DNA from: Candidatus Binatia bacterium
GTDB taxonomy: Bacteria > Desulfobacterota > Binatia > UBA9968 > JAJDTQ01
Length of the DNA: 40,141 bases
Assembly: GCA_022824205.1 (NCBI GenBank)
Contig: JAJEAI010000203.1
Coordinates: 1-40,141 of the forward strand
Direction of reading: 5' to 3'
A model generated the notes under the pieces. It had not been told where the DNA came from and searched no databases. It saw nothing but the letters and a program-made list of their open reading frames with translations. Below, one piece after another: positions 7,293 through 16,743 of the stretch (position 1 is its first letter; every line of letters begins with the position of its first letter). The translations under genes were made by a program, and so were the position numbers.

Positions 7293-9584
7293 ATGAACCG
7301 CCTTTCACTGGACGCCTACATCGCCGCCGTCCTGCGCCACCGGTGGCTCGTGGCCGGACTCGCCACGCTGGTCATGCTGGCGCTGAGCGCCGGCCTTCCC
7401 CACGTCGTTGTGAAGAACGAGCACCGCGTCCTCTTCGGCGAGGACAATCCGCAGCTCGAAGCCTTCGACGCCCTCGAGAACACCTACTCGGCCGCCAACT
7501 CCGCGCTCATCGCCGTGGCGCCGCGCGCGGGCACGGTGTTCACCCGCGAAACGCTCGGCGCCGTCGAAGAGCTCACCGCCGCGGCGTGGGAAGCGCCCCA
7601 TTCCACACGGGTGGATTCCCTCACCAACTTCACCCACAGCGAGGCGGACGGAGACGACCTCATCGTCGGGCCATTGGTGGAAGACGCGGCGGCCCTGAGC
7701 GACGCGGACGCGGCGCGGGTGGAGAAGATCGCCCTGGCCTCCCCCGAGATCGCCGGACGCCTGGTGTCCCGGGACGGCCGGGTGGCGGGGCTGGTCATCA
7801 CCTTCGTGCTGCCGGAAGACTCGGACCCGGCGGTGGTCGAGATCACCGACTACCTGCGCGCCCTGCTGGAAAAGACCCGCGCCGGCCATCCGGACATCGA
7901 CTACTACCTCACCGGCCTCGTGGTCATGAACCGCGCCTTCGCCCAAGCCACCGAAGACGACATGACGACCCTGGTGCCGGTGGTGTTCCTGATCATCGTG
8001 ACCGCCGCGGCGCTGCTGCTGCGCTCGGTCTGGGGGACGGTGTCCATCGTTCTGGTCCTGATATTCTCGGTCAACACCACCATGGGGTTCGCGGGCTGGA
8101 TGGGGGCGGTGTTCAGTCCCGCCAACGCCGGCGTCCCGATCATCGTCATGGCCATATCCGTGGCCAACTCCGTGCACATCGTCGCCGCCACCCTGTTGGG
8201 CATGAGCCGCGGTCTGTCCAAGGATGAAGCCATCGCCGAGGCCCTCCGGGCCGACATCTATCCTGTGTTCCTGACCGCCGCCACCACCGCCATCGGCTTC
8301 CTCAGCCTGAACTCCTCGGATTCGCCGCCCTTCCACGTGCTCGGCAACTTCGTGGCGTTCGGCGTGGCGTGCGCCTTCCTTTTCGCCGTGACGCTCCTGC
8401 CGGCGGCGCTTTCCCTGCTGCCCCTGCGCGCGCCTCGTCCCCGCGCCGAAGGACTGCCGTTCTTCGACAGGCTCGGCGCCTTCGTGGTGGCGCGCCGGCG
8501 GATGCTGCTGGGGTTTGTGGCCGTGGCGGCGGTGGTGCTGGCCACGGGCGTCCCCCGTATCCACCTGACCGACAACTGGACCCAGTATTTCGATGACCGC
8601 TACGAGTTCCGGCGCCACACGGACTTCGTGGTCGAAAACCTCACCAGCCTGAACACGCTGGAGTATTCGCTCAAGGCGGAACGGGAAGGCGGCATCACCG
8701 ACCCGGCCTATCTGCGGGCGGTGGACGCCTTCGCCGAGTGGTTCCGCGCCCAGCCCGAGGTGAGCCACGTCCAGGCGTTTCCGGACATCATGAAACGCCT
8801 GAACAAGAACATGCACAACGACGACCCGGCGTTCTACCGGTTGCCGGACGATCCCGAGCTCGCCGCGCAGTACCTCCTGCTCTACGAGCTTTCGCTGCCG
8901 TTCGGAAGCGACCTGAACGACCGCATCGACGTGGGCAAGTCCGCCACGCGCATGACCGTCGTGGTCACCAGCTCGTCGTCGAGTGAACACCGGGAGCTCG
9001 ATGCACGCGGGCACGCCTGGCTCCGCGCCAACGCGCCGCGACTCGCCACCGAGGCCACCGGCCTGACGGTGGTCTTCGCCCACCTGTCCCAACGCAACAT
9101 CGAGAGCATGCTGCGCGGCACCATCGTCGCCATGGCACTCATCTCGCTGATTCTCATCGGGGTCTTCAGGAGCGTGCGGCTGGGCCTCATCAGTCTCGTG
9201 CCCAACTTCCTTCCCGCCATCATGACCTTCGGCCTGTGGGGCTGGCTCGTGAGCGAGGTGGGGCTGGCGGCCTCGGTGATGGTCGCCATCTCCTTCGGCA
9301 TCGTGGTGGACGACACCATTCACTTTCTCAGCAAGTATCTCAAGGCCCGGCGGGAAGGTCTCGCGGCCCCCGAGGCGGTGCGCTCCGTGTTCCGCACCGT
9401 CGGGCACGCGTTGTGGGTCACCACCGCGGTGCTGGCCGCCGGTTTTCTGGTGTTCGCTTCATCGGGATTCGAAGTGAGCTGGGCTCTGGGGCTCATGGTG
9501 ACCAGCACGATTCTGTTTGCACTCGCCGGTGATTTCCTGCTTTTACCGACTCTGTTGATGGCCCTTGACCGGAGGGAAGCATGA
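7293..9584 (+). CDS. MMPL/RND-superfamily exporter (COG1033 type)
   Basis: 763 residues with the duplicated RND plan. TM1 is at about residues 17-37, followed by a large periplasmic loop to about 215 and a five-helix block (about 220-375). A second TM follows near 405-425, with a second periplasmic loop and a final helix block from about 610 to 755. The second half contains MVAISFGIVVDDTIHFLSKY, the typical helix-4 signature with acidic residues for proton coupling. Members such as MmpL and HpnN move lipids or hopanoids across or out of the inner membrane. ATG 7293 is chosen; a TTG 9 nt upstream is also open, and neither has a strong Shine-Dalgarno. The stop overlaps the next start by 4 nt (ATGA). 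Substrate inferred from context only: an isoprenoid or other lipid. Confidence 0.85.
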   Translation: MNRLSLDAYIAAVLRHRWLVAGLATLVMLALSAGLPHVVVKNEHRVLFGEDNPQLEAFDALENTYSAANSALIAVAPRAGTVFTRETLGAVEELTAAAWEAPHSTRVDSLTNFTHSEADGDDLIVGPLVEDAAALSDADAARVEKIALASPEIAGRLVSRDGRVAGLVITFVLPEDSDPAVVEITDYLRALLEKTRAGHPDIDYYLTGLVVMNRAFAQATEDDMTTLVPVVFLIIVTAAALLLRSVWGTVSIVLVLIFSVNTTMGFAGWMGAVFSPANAGVPIIVMAISVANSVHIVAATLLGMSRGLSKDEAIAEALRADIYPVFLTAATTAIGFLSLNSSDSPPFHVLGNFVAFGVACAFLFAVTLLPAALSLLPLRAPRPRAEGLPFFDRLGAFVVARRRMLLGFVAVAAVVLATGVPRIHLTDNWTQYFDDRYEFRRHTDFVVENLTSLNTLEYSLKAEREGGITDPAYLRAVDAFAEWFRAQPEVSHVQAFPDIMKRLNKNMHNDDPAFYRLPDDPELAAQYLLLYELSLPFGSDLNDRIDVGKSATRMTVVVTSSSSSEHRELDARGHAWLRANAPRLATEATGLTVVFAHLSQRNIESMLRGTIVAMALISLILIGVFRSVRLGLISLVPNFLPAIMTFGLWGWLVSEVGLAASVMVAISFGIVVDDTIHFLSKYLKARREGLAAPEAVRSVFRTVGHALWVTTAVLAAGFLVFASSGFEVSWALGLMVTSTILFALAGDFLLLPTLLMALDRREA

Positions 9585-10393
9585 TTCGCACTTTGCCTCT
9601 TCGATGGGTATTGTTCCTGCCTTGCCTCGCCTTGCTGGCCGGTCTCGCGGGACCGCCGGCGGCGCATTCCGAGACCCCGGAGGAGAAGGGGCTGCGCATC
9701 GCCAAGGAAGCCCGCGCGCGCGGGAAGGGCTTCGGCAATTTCACGGCGCGCCAGACCATGACCCTGCGCAACAAGCAGGGGCAGCAAAGCGTGCGCCAGG
9801 TCCGCATCAAGGTCCTGGAGGTGGCCGGCGACGGCGACAAGAGCCTGTTCGTGTTCGACCAGCCGCGCGACGTGAAGGGCACGGCGTTCCTGATCCACGG
9901 CCACATCACCAAGGCGGACGACCAGTGGCTCTACCTGCCGGCGCTCAAGCGCGTGAAGCGCATCAGCTCGTCCAACCGCTCCGGCTCCTTCATGGGCAGC
10001 GAGTTCGCCTACGAGGACATGAGCGTCCAGGAGGTGGAGCGCTTCACCTACAAGTACCTGCGCGACGAGCCCTGCGGCGAGCTGACCTGCACGGTCTCCG
10101 AGCGGTTCCCTACGGAGAAGCGCTCCGGCTACAGCCGCCAGCTCGTGTGGCAGGACAAGGACGAGCTGCGGGTGTGGAAGGTGGAGTACTTCGACCGCAA
10201 GAACGCGCATCTGAAGACCCTCACGCTGGGTGAGTACGAGAAGTACCTGGACCGTTTCTGGCAGGCCGGCGTGATGACCATGGTCAACCACCTCACGGGC
10301 AAGAGCACGGTGCTCAAGTGGACGGATTACAAGTTCGGCACCGACCTCAACGAGCGCGACTTCTCCCGCACGGGGCTGAAACGGGTACGTTGA
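9581..10393 (+). CDS. LolA-like outer-membrane lipoprotein-sorting protein (PF17131 type)
   Basis: 270 residues. There is a clear signal peptide (basic start, hydrophobic residues 7-25, cleavage near AAHS). The mature part has the open half-barrel pattern of LolA-like proteins: LRIAKEARARGKGFGNFTARQTM, SLFVFDQPRDVKGTAFL, WLYLPALKRVKRISSSNRSGSFMGSEFAYEDM. That last stretch is very typical of the family commonly placed beside MMPL exporters. A periplasmic lipid-carrying role is inferred. The start overlaps the RND stop (ATGA) and its stop overlaps the barrel gene start (TGATG), so the three are translationally coupled and probably form one trans-envelope pathway. Confidence 0.88.
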   Translation: MIRTLPLRWVLFLPCLALLAGLAGPPAAHSETPEEKGLRIAKEARARGKGFGNFTARQTMTLRNKQGQQSVRQVRIKVLEVAGDGDKSLFVFDQPRDVKGTAFLIHGHITKADDQWLYLPALKRVKRISSSNRSGSFMGSEFAYEDMSVQEVERFTYKYLRDEPCGELTCTVSERFPTEKRSGYSRQLVWQDKDELRVWKVEYFDRKNAHLKTLTLGEYEKYLDRFWQAGVMTMVNHLTGKSTVLKWTDYKFGTDLNERDFSRTGLKRVR

Positions 10394-11736
10394 TGCACGC
10401 GACATCGCCGGCAAACCCTTCGTCCCCGCGTCATCGAGACCCGGGCGGGTTTGCGGCGTTGCGGCCACAAACCCTCGGCCGATGCAGGCCGGTGGCGGCC
10501 CTTGTCCTTGTCTGGTTCGCCGCGGCGCTCCTTGCCGCCGGGTCCGCCGCCGCCCTGGAGATCACCCACCAGGAACTGTCCGGACGCATTGCCGCGGAAG
10601 GCCGGTGGTTCTACCAGGACGCCGCCCACGCCGGCCAGGATTCCCATAACTCCGGGCTCGTCATCGAGCCCAAGCTCTACGTCGAGGACGACGAGGGCCG
10701 CAGCCTCACGGTGAAGCCGTTCTTCCGTTACGACGCCGGGGACGAGGGCCGTACCCATGCCGACCTGCGCGAGGCCTACGTCCTGATCTTCGGCGAGGCC
10801 GGTGAAGGGGAGTGGGAGCTTCGCCTCGGCGTCGACCGCGTGTTCTGGGGAGTCGCCGAGTCGCGCCACTTGGTGGACATCGTCAATCAGACCGATCTCG
10901 TCGAGCACCCCAACGAAGAGGTCAAGCTCGGTCAGCCCATGGCCCACTTCACATGGGCCGGTGAGTGGGGCGCGCTGGAGCTGTTCGCGCTGCCATACCA
11001 CCGGCAGCGCACCTTCCCGGGCCGGTCGGGCAGGCTGCGTTCCCGGTTCGTGGTGGACGACGGGAATGTCTCCTACGAGAGCGCAGCCAAGGAGTGGCAC
11101 GTGGACCTTGCGGCCCGGTACAGCCGGACCGCCGGCCCCCTCGACCTCGGGTTGAGCGTCTTCGACGGCACCAGCCGGGAGCCCTGCCTGTTCTGTGTGC
11201 CCCCTCGGTTGGACGAAAGGCGCGAGCCGCGGCTGGTCCAGCACTACGAGCAGATCCGGCAGTTCGGCCTGGACGCTCAGCTCACCATCGAATCCTGGCT
11301 GCTGAAGCTCGAGGTCATCCACCGCGCCGGCGCATCAAACGGAATGGGACAGAAGCAGGACTACACGGCCTTCGTGGCGGGTGGCGAATACACGTTCAAC
11401 GGGGTCTTCGGCTCCAACGCGGACCTGGGACTGCTGGCGGAATGGACCCACGACGACCGTGGCGACGACGCACCCCACGTCTTCAACAACGAAGCCTTCG
11501 CGGGCGTCCGGCTGAGTCTGAACGACGTGGAAGGCACCCAGATGACCGCGAGCATACTATGGGACCTCGACCACGCGAGCCGCTCCCTTGGCCTCGAACT
11601 GACCCGACGGCTGACCGACCAATGGTCGCTGGAGGTCGCGGGAACCTTCTTCGTCGCCGTGGACAAGGACGATTTGAACTTCTACCAGACCCGGCGCGAC
11701 AGCTTCGTCGAGATGAGCGTGACCTACCACTTCTGA
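10393..11736 (+). CDS. Outer-membrane beta-barrel protein paired with the RND exporter
   Basis: 447 residues. After a long N-region, residues 34-54 are hydrophobic and end in AAALEI, a plausible signal sequence. The rest shows alternating amphipathic strands rich in aromatic and acidic residues and ends in YHF, a C-terminal aromatic signature of outer-membrane barrels. ATG 10393 is chosen because it overlaps the preceding stop (TGATG). Such barrels of unknown fold family (DUF1302-like) commonly follow MMPL plus LolA-like genes. A role as outer-membrane acceptor or channel for the exported lipid is inferred. It is the last gene of the plus-strand run; the convergent ispH gene begins after 146 nt containing a hairpin repeat. 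Confidence 0.75.
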   Translation: MHATSPANPSSPRHRDPGGFAALRPQTLGRCRPVAALVLVWFAAALLAAGSAAALEITHQELSGRIAAEGRWFYQDAAHAGQDSHNSGLVIEPKLYVEDDEGRSLTVKPFFRYDAGDEGRTHADLREAYVLIFGEAGEGEWELRLGVDRVFWGVAESRHLVDIVNQTDLVEHPNEEVKLGQPMAHFTWAGEWGALELFALPYHRQRTFPGRSGRLRSRFVVDDGNVSYESAAKEWHVDLAARYSRTAGPLDLGLSVFDGTSREPCLFCVPPRLDERREPRLVQHYEQIRQFGLDAQLTIESWLLKLEVIHRAGASNGMGQKQDYTAFVAGGEYTFNGVFGSNADLGLLAEWTHDDRGDDAPHVFNNEAFAGVRLSLNDVEGTQMTASILWDLDHASRSLGLELTRRLTDQWSLEVAGTFFVAVDKDDLNFYQTRRDSFVEMSVTYHF

Positions 11737-11837
11737 CGGGTAAGGGCCCCTCCTACATTGCGGATCGTCATTGATACGAAAATAGAATCTCGTTCAATGA
11801 TATCTGGTAGTTACGGAATCCCGTTACACTCCAACGA

Positions 11838-11870
11838 GTCATTCCCGCGGAAGCGGGAATCCAGGCGGCG
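11838..11870. repeat. Single copy of the GNRA-loop hairpin repeat
   Basis: The palindrome 11841-11860 has the same 8-bp stem as the element at 136-239, but with loop ggaa instead of gaaa, followed by the same ccaggcggcg flank. It lies between two convergent genes (ends at 11736 and 11883), where it could act as a bidirectional terminator or mRNA 3' stabiliser, although no T-run follows. Confidence 0.8.
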
Positions 11871-11882
11871 GGGAGGGAACGA

Positions 11883-12839
11883 TCACTCCGGAGAGAGCGA
11901 CTCGACGGCCAGTTCCCGCGGCAGCTTGAAGGTGACGTTCTCGTCGATGCCGTCGAGGCTGGTCAGGGTGACGTCGAACAGTTCCCGGAGCCGGTCCACC
12001 AGTCCCTGCACCAAGTCCTCGGGCGCCGATGCGCCGGCGGTGATCCCCACGGTGCCGGCGCCTTCCAGCCAGACCGGGTCGAGTCCCGCGGCGTCCGGGA
12101 TGAGGTAGCTGGCGGTGCCGACCTCCTCGCCGATCTCCCGCAGACGGTTCGAGTTGGAGCTGTAGTCCGCGCCGATGACCAGGATCACGTCGGACTCGAC
12201 CGCCAACAGCCTCACCGCGGTCTGCCGGTTCTGGGTCGCGTAGCAGATGTCCTTCACGTCGGGGCCGCGGACCTCGGGGAAACGGGACTTCAGCGCCGCG
12301 ATGATCTCGCGGGTGTCGTCAACGCTGAGGGTAGTCTGCGTCACGTAGGAGAGCTTCGCCGGGTCGGCAGGCCTCAGTTCCGCCACGTCCGTCAGATTGG
12401 ACACCAGGTGCACCGTGCCCGGCACCTGTCCCATGGTGCCCTCGACTTCCGGGTGGCCGGCGTGGCCGATGAGAACCACCTCATAGCCCTGCCGCGCGTA
12501 GCGCTGCGCCTCGACGTGGACCTTGCTCACCAGCGGGCAGGTGGCGTCGATGACCTGCAGGGCGCGGACATCGGCGGCATCCTCCACCTTGCGGGCGACG
12601 CCGTGGGCGCTGAACACCGTGACCGCGCCCTTCGGGATGTCCGAGACCCTCTCGACGAAGAGCGCGCCCTTCTCGCGCAGACCGTCCACCACGTGCTTGT
12701 TGTGGACGATCTCGTGTCGCACGTAGACCGGCGCGCCATAGATTTCGAGCGCACGCTCGACGATGTCCACCGCCCGGACCACGCCGGCGCAGAAACCACG
12801 CGGTCGCGCCAGGATGATGCGCAAGGGTCGCTTTGCCAC
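11883..12839 (-). CDS. ispH: 4-hydroxy-3-methylbut-2-enyl diphosphate reductase
   Basis: The 318-residue iron-sulfur enzyme performs the last MEP step, reducing HMBPP to IPP and DMAPP. The three cluster cysteines are present: C17 (RGFCAGV), C101 (DATCPLV) and C199 ([10 protein letters not shown]). The substrate-binding histidine regions HEIVHN and [13 protein letters not shown] are also intact. GTG 12839 is chosen: GGAGGG lies 7 nt before it on the minus strand and the family N-terminus [16 protein letters not shown] begins there; the longer open frame adds unrelated residues. It follows hpnE on the same strand after 124 nt and has its own candidate promoter. Confidence 0.95.
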   Translation of the reverse strand: MAKRPLRIILARPRGFCAGVVRAVDIVERALEIYGAPVYVRHEIVHNKHVVDGLREKGALFVERVSDIPKGAVTVFSAHGVARKVEDAADVRALQVIDATCPLVSKVHVEAQRYARQGYEVVLIGHAGHPEVEGTMGQVPGTVHLVSNLTDVAELRPADPAKLSYVTQTTLSVDDTREIIAALKSRFPEVRGPDVKDICYATQNRQTAVRLLAVESDVILVIGADYSSNSNRLREIGEEVGTASYLIPDAAGLDPVWLEGAGTVGITAGASAPEDLVQGLVDRLRELFDVTLTSLDGIDENVTFKLPRELAVESLSPE

Positions 12840-12932
12840 TGGAATTCCCTCCGATTCCGCCGTAGCAGGCTGTTGAAAACTCCGCCCGGTACGGGGATGG
12901 GACAGATTGATCAGAAGTTTCCTCTCTGACCC

Positions 12933-12961
12933 ACTATGCAGCAGCCGCACCCGAGCGTCAA
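12933..12961 (-). promoter_or_regulatory. Candidate sigma70-type promoter for ispH
   Basis: On the minus strand TTGACG (12961-12956) is followed after exactly 17 nt by CATAGT (12938-12933). This matches 5/6 and 4/6 of the consensus boxes. Transcription would begin near 12926 and give a leader of about 87 nt. It sits just past the hpnE stop, allowing ispH expression independent of the hpn operon. Confidence 0.45.
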
Positions 12962-12963
12962 TG

Positions 12964-14238
12964 TCAATGTTCCGGTCGCTGCGATACCGCGCCGTCGATG
13001 GCGTGCGCCGCCATGCGGCCGGAGCGGACGGCGCTCTCTATGGTCGCGGGCAGCCCGGTGTCGATCCAGTCTCCCGCCAGGTAGACGTTGGCGAAACGGC
13101 CGCGCGTGCCCGGACGGCGTTTCACCTGCGCGGGGGTCTGCGCGAACGTCGCGCGCTTCTCCTTGACGATGCGGTACGGCGGCAGCGGCAGCGGCGGGCG
13201 CCCCAGGGCGGCGGCGACGTCGCGCCATGTCTCGCGGGCGATGACCTCGGCTTCCTCGTCGACCATGCCGTCGGCCGCGCTGATGGTGATGGACGCGACG
13301 TCGCCGCGTACGAACAGCCATTGGGCCGTGCCGCCGATGAGCCCGAGGAACGGCAAGTCCTCGGGCAGGCCGCCGGGTGCCGGCAACCGGAAGTGGGCGT
13401 TGACGATGGCGTGGCTCTCCTCCGGGACGGAAAGCCCGGGCACCAGACTCGCCGCGACCTGCGGCGGCAGCGCCAGGATTGCGCTGTCGCCGTCCTTCAA
13501 GGTCACCGCTTCCGTGCCGAAATCAAGACTGCGCGCCTCGCCGCCCTCGCCGTTGATGGCGCGCAACCGGGTGCCGAACCGGATGGCGGCGCCGCGCCGG
13601 CGCAACAACTCCAGCGCCGGGTCCACGAAGGTCCCCGAGAGCCCGCTCCGGGCGATACGGGGGCGGCAGGCGGCCTCTCCCTTGGCGAAGGTCTCGCGCA
13701 ACACCGGCCACAGGAGACGCGCGGCGCCGTTCCGCACCGGGCTGTTCAGCGCGGCCACCGCCAGCGGTTCCCAGAACCGTTCGAACAAGGGACCATGATC
13801 GCCCACGCAGTCGCCCACGGTGCGCTCCGCGCCCGCCAGCGCGATCCGCAGGCCGGCGAGGTACTCCCACGCTCGCGTACCGGGCACACGCCGGCGCGGG
13901 TCGAGAACCCACCAGGGCAGCCGCCCGGCGTTGGGACGCAGGCGCCAGCGCTCGCCGGTGCGCAGGTCCAGGAACGGGAAACAGGCCGAAGCCGGCCCCA
14001 CCAGCTCCCCGGCGGCGCCGATGGCCTCCAGGTAACCCATGGTGGAGCGGTTGCCGGTGAGCAGCAGATGGTTGCCGTTGTCGATGGCGCACCCGAGCCT
14101 GTCGTCGAAGTAGGAACGGCAACGTCCGCCGGCCTGCCCGCTCGCTTCGCACAGGGTCACGGCGCGCCCGGCCCGCGCCAGCGAAACCGCGGCGGAAAGG
14201 CCGGCCAAGCCGGCGCCGATGACGTAGGTCCGGGCCAC
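12964..14238 (-). CDS. hpnE: Hydroxysqualene dehydroxylase HpnE
   Basis: This 424-residue FAD-dependent amine-oxidase-family protein reduces hydroxysqualene to squalene. The N-terminal dinucleotide fold [21 protein letters not shown] (from residue 4) continues into the second glycine-rich part [14 protein letters not shown]. The C-terminal FAD motif is [23 protein letters not shown]. Length fits HpnE. GTG 14238 is chosen because the family fold begins immediately after it; the longer frame upstream is antisense-like sequence over hpnD. No strong Shine-Dalgarno is seen, suggesting coupling to hpnD, whose stop is 15 nt upstream. Order and adjacency with hpnD and hpnC support the assignment. Confidence 0.92.
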   Translation of the reverse strand: MARTYVIGAGLAGLSAAVSLARAGRAVTLCEASGQAGGRCRSYFDDRLGCAIDNGNHLLLTGNRSTMGYLEAIGAAGELVGPASACFPFLDLRTGERWRLRPNAGRLPWWVLDPRRRVPGTRAWEYLAGLRIALAGAERTVGDCVGDHGPLFERFWEPLAVAALNSPVRNGAARLLWPVLRETFAKGEAACRPRIARSGLSGTFVDPALELLRRRGAAIRFGTRLRAINGEGGEARSLDFGTEAVTLKDGDSAILALPPQVAASLVPGLSVPEESHAIVNAHFRLPAPGGLPEDLPFLGLIGGTAQWLFVRGDVASITISAADGMVDEEAEVIARETWRDVAAALGRPPLPLPPYRIVKEKRATFAQTPAQVKRRPGTRGRFANVYLAGDWIDTGLPATIESAVRSGRMAAHAIDGAVSQRPEH

Positions 14239-14252
14239 GAAAGAAGGGCTTG

Positions 14253-15137
14253 TCAGAGAAGGCCGTAGCGCAACGCGAGCCACAGTTTGCGCCGCCCGCT
14301 GAGCCGCACGGGCCGGTCCATGCGCGTCCAGCCCCGCTCTTCCAGGCGCCGGAGCGTCTCCCGGTAGACCGCCATCATGAGCACGATGGGGCGGATCTGG
14401 CGGCGGCCGAGGCCGGCCAGCAGCCGCTCGGTGCCGGCGTAGTGGTCCTGCGCCAAGCCCGCCAGTTCCGCGCACGCCGCCGCGAACCCCGGCTGGTCGC
14501 ACACCGCGCTCAAGGGGCTCTCCCGCACGCCGTGCCGCCGGATCAGGTCCAAGGGGACGTAGAGACGCTCGTTGGCCGCGTCTTCCTTCACGTCGCGCAG
14601 GATGTTGGTGAGTTGCACGGCGTTCCCCAGGGTCTCGGCGATCCGGTATCCGGGGTCCCGGGGCACGCCGAACGCATGGATGGACAGCATTCCGACGGCG
14701 CCGGCCACCTTGCGGCAATAGCGCAGCAGGTCGTCCAGGGTCGCCATCCTGACCGCCGGCGCCGCGTCGGTCTCCACGCCGTCGATGACGGCAAGGAACT
14801 CATCCCGCGGCAAGTCGTAGCGTTGCACGGGTTGCAGCAGCGCCCGTGTCGTCAGCCACCGCGGCTCGCCCGCGTAGAGCCGCGCGATCTCTTCCCGCCA
14901 CGCCGCCAATCCGCGCCTTTTCTCCGCGCTGTCCCCCGGCTCGTCGGCCACGTCGTCCACCTCGCGGCAGAACGCGTAGATGGCGTACATGGCCCGGCGC
15001 CGCTCCGCCGGCAGCACCCGCATGCCCCACAGGAACGACGTGCCCGAGCGCGCCACCACGCGGTGGACGTGGGCCCACGGCTCGGCGGGCCGTTCCGCAG
15101 GGGCCGGCGCGCCCGCCGTGCCTCTACCCTCCGGCAT
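14253..15137 (-). CDS. hpnD: Presqualene diphosphate synthase HpnD
   Basis: This 294-residue trans-isoprenyl synthase of the squalene/phytoene synthase family condenses two farnesyl diphosphates to presqualene diphosphate. Both aspartate-rich Mg-binding motifs are present: DDVAD (61-65) and RDVKED (181-186, within TNILRDVKED). Other family hallmarks are FLWGMRVLP, YAIYAFCREVDD and GNAVQLTNILRD. ATG 15137 is chosen; GAGGA lies upstream, and the start overlaps the hpnC stop by 14 nt. A longer frame to 15242 adds only arginine-rich sequence antisense to no gene and overlapping hpnC. Confidence 0.93.
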   Translation of the reverse strand: MPEGRGTAGAPAPAERPAEPWAHVHRVVARSGTSFLWGMRVLPAERRRAMYAIYAFCREVDDVADEPGDSAEKRRGLAAWREEIARLYAGEPRWLTTRALLQPVQRYDLPRDEFLAVIDGVETDAAPAVRMATLDDLLRYCRKVAGAVGMLSIHAFGVPRDPGYRIAETLGNAVQLTNILRDVKEDAANERLYVPLDLIRRHGVRESPLSAVCDQPGFAAACAELAGLAQDHYAGTERLLAGLGRRQIRPIVLMMAVYRETLRRLEERGWTRMDRPVRLSGRRKLWLALRYGLL

Positions 15138-16053
15138 CCGACCGATCCTCGCCGCCGCGCGGACTGGCGCGAGGCGGCTCCGGCGCGCGCTTCCGCCGCA
15201 AGGCCCGGTCCCACAGCACCCGGGCGATGCCGCGCGCGCCACACGCCGCGTACCGGGCCTTGGTCAACACCACCCGTTCGGCCAGCGGATCGCGCCGGCG
15301 CAGTTCCGCGCCGAGCCGCCAGGCGATGGCGACGATGACCGCGGCTTCCATGGCGAACCGTGGGTTGCGCAGGTGTCCCGGCAGCGCGTCCGCGGTTTGC
15401 AGGAGGCGGTCGGTGCGGTCGAGGCAACGGTCCAGCACCCGCCGCAGCGGGGGGCTGGCCTCCCCCCCGGCGAGCGCTTGGACACCCGCGCCCTCGGCCG
15501 ACATCCAATCCTCCGGCAGATAGACCCGGTTCAGCGCCTTGTAGTCGTCACCGCAGTCCTGCAAGTGATTGAGCACCTGCAGGGCGTTGCACAGGGCATC
15601 GGACGCCGGGTAAGCCGCGGACGGCTCGCCGTGCAGGTCCACCAGGTAGCGACCCACCGGCGCGGCCGACAGGTTGCAGTAACCCATGAGATCGTCCCAG
15701 TCGTCGTAGCGCAGCTTCACCGCGTCCTGCTTGAACGCCAAGGTCAGATCCACGCAGTGCCGCGGCGTCACCCCGGTCTCGGCGAGGCTGCGGCGGATCG
15801 CGTGCGCCTTGTGGAACGCCGGCTCGGGCGCTCCGGCGCCGGTGACCGCGTTGGCGAAGCCCTCCAGGCGGGCGATCTTGTCGTCGGGCGACAGAGACGG
15901 GTTGTCGGCGATGTCGTCAATGGCCCGGGCATACGCGTAGAAGGTGGCGACATGCGGGCGCAGGCGCGCCGGCAAGAGCCACGAGCCCACCGGGAAATTC
16001 TCATCCGCCGCGGCCTTGCCGGACGGCGTTTCCATGGATACCGACGTGTTCAT
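15124..16053 (-). CDS. hpnC: Hydroxysqualene synthase HpnC
   Basis: 309 residues, squalene/phytoene synthase family. In the HpnCDE pathway it converts presqualene diphosphate to hydroxysqualene. Motifs are ENFPVGSWLLP (typical HpnC N-terminus), AIDDIADN (D46, D47, D50), and HLQDCGDDY (D166, D169, D170). The last ~30 residues are arginine/proline-rich and poorly conserved. ATG 16053 is taken; METPSG at 16035 is an alternative, and neither has a clear Shine-Dalgarno. It is first of the hpnC-hpnD-hpnE operon. The leader contains a 7-bp inverted repeat (gcgaacg 16071-16077 / cgttcgc 16093-16099) of unknown role. No squalene-hopene cyclase is in the window. Confidence 0.93.
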   Translation of the reverse strand: MNTSVSMETPSGKAAADENFPVGSWLLPARLRPHVATFYAYARAIDDIADNPSLSPDDKIARLEGFANAVTGAGAPEPAFHKAHAIRRSLAETGVTPRHCVDLTLAFKQDAVKLRYDDWDDLMGYCNLSAAPVGRYLVDLHGEPSAAYPASDALCNALQVLNHLQDCGDDYKALNRVYLPEDWMSAEGAGVQALAGGEASPPLRRVLDRCLDRTDRLLQTADALPGHLRNPRFAMEAAVIVAIAWRLGAELRRRDPLAERVVLTKARYAACGARGIARVLWDRALRRKRAPEPPRASPRGGEDRSDAGG

Positions 16054-16242
16054 TGTCAGGAGCTGGTTCGGCGAACGAGCCCCGTGAGATCCCGTTCGCT
16101 CACACAATCAGGCTACCACGAAACCGCCTTCCCGGACCATACGAACATGCCCCGTTCACGTTGCCTTGGGTGGTCCCGCGTCAAGACTTCCCGGTTCTCG
16201 ACCCATCTTGCTCCAGGGCGGATCGGCTGTGATGCTAAAGGC

Positions 16243-16743
16243 ATGCGCCTGTGGAGCCTCCATCCCAAGTACCTGGACTCGCGCGGGCTCGTGGCCTTGT
16301 GGCGGGAAGCCCTCCTCGCCCAGGCGGTGCTGGCCGGAACCACCGCCGGATATCGCAACCATCCGCAGTTGCACCGCTTTCGCGCGCAACCCGCCCCCCT
16401 GTCCTTCATCGCCCAGTACCTGCGTGTCGTCCACGCGGAATCGGCGGCGCGGGGCTACCGCTTCGATGGGCGCAGAATCGCGCGCCGGCGCACGTCACGT
16501 CGGATCGACGTGCCCCAAGGCCAGCTCGATTTCGAGTGGCGTCACCTGATGGACAAGCTGAGCAGGCGCGCACCCCAACGGCACGAGGATTTGCTCGCGG
16601 AAACCGCCCCCTTGCCGCACCCGCTGTTCCATTTGGTTGCCGGCGGCATTGCGGACTGGGAGAGACCTGATACCATGGTCACTGCCATTGACCCGATTGG
16701 TACTTTGAAGAGTCGGAGCAACCCATGGCCAAGACCATCGTGA
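16243..16743 (+). CDS. Pyrimidine dimer DNA glycosylase (PF03013) family protein
   Basis: 166 residues. The start MRLWSLHPKYLDSRGLVALW and the following WREALLAQAVL...GYRNHPQLHRF are characteristic of the pyrimidine-dimer glycosylase/endonuclease V-like family. Near the C-terminus, PLPHPLFHLVAGGIADWERP is the matching family end. Related enzymes cut the N-glycosyl bond of UV photoproducts and nick the strand. ATG 16243 coincides with the family start. The last ~24 residues after WERP do not look conserved and overlap the next gene by 19 nt, so the stop may have moved. It is divergent from hpnC. Confidence 0.82.
   Translation: MRLWSLHPKYLDSRGLVALWREALLAQAVLAGTTAGYRNHPQLHRFRAQPAPLSFIAQYLRVVHAESAARGYRFDGRRIARRRTSRRIDVPQGQLDFEWRHLMDKLSRRAPQRHEDLLAETAPLPHPLFHLVAGGIADWERPDTMVTAIDPIGTLKSRSNPWPRPS

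Noticed and set aside
7305..9407. A 700-codon minus-strand open frame opposite the RND gene
   Set aside because: Rich in histidine, glycine and glutamate without hydrophobic or domain pattern; the plus-strand RND protein explains the coding signal.
12864..12883. The string gcaggctgttgaaaactcc upstream of ispH
   Set aside because: It resembles ends of dispersed elements seen in other genomes, but no partner end, target duplication or transposase is visible here.
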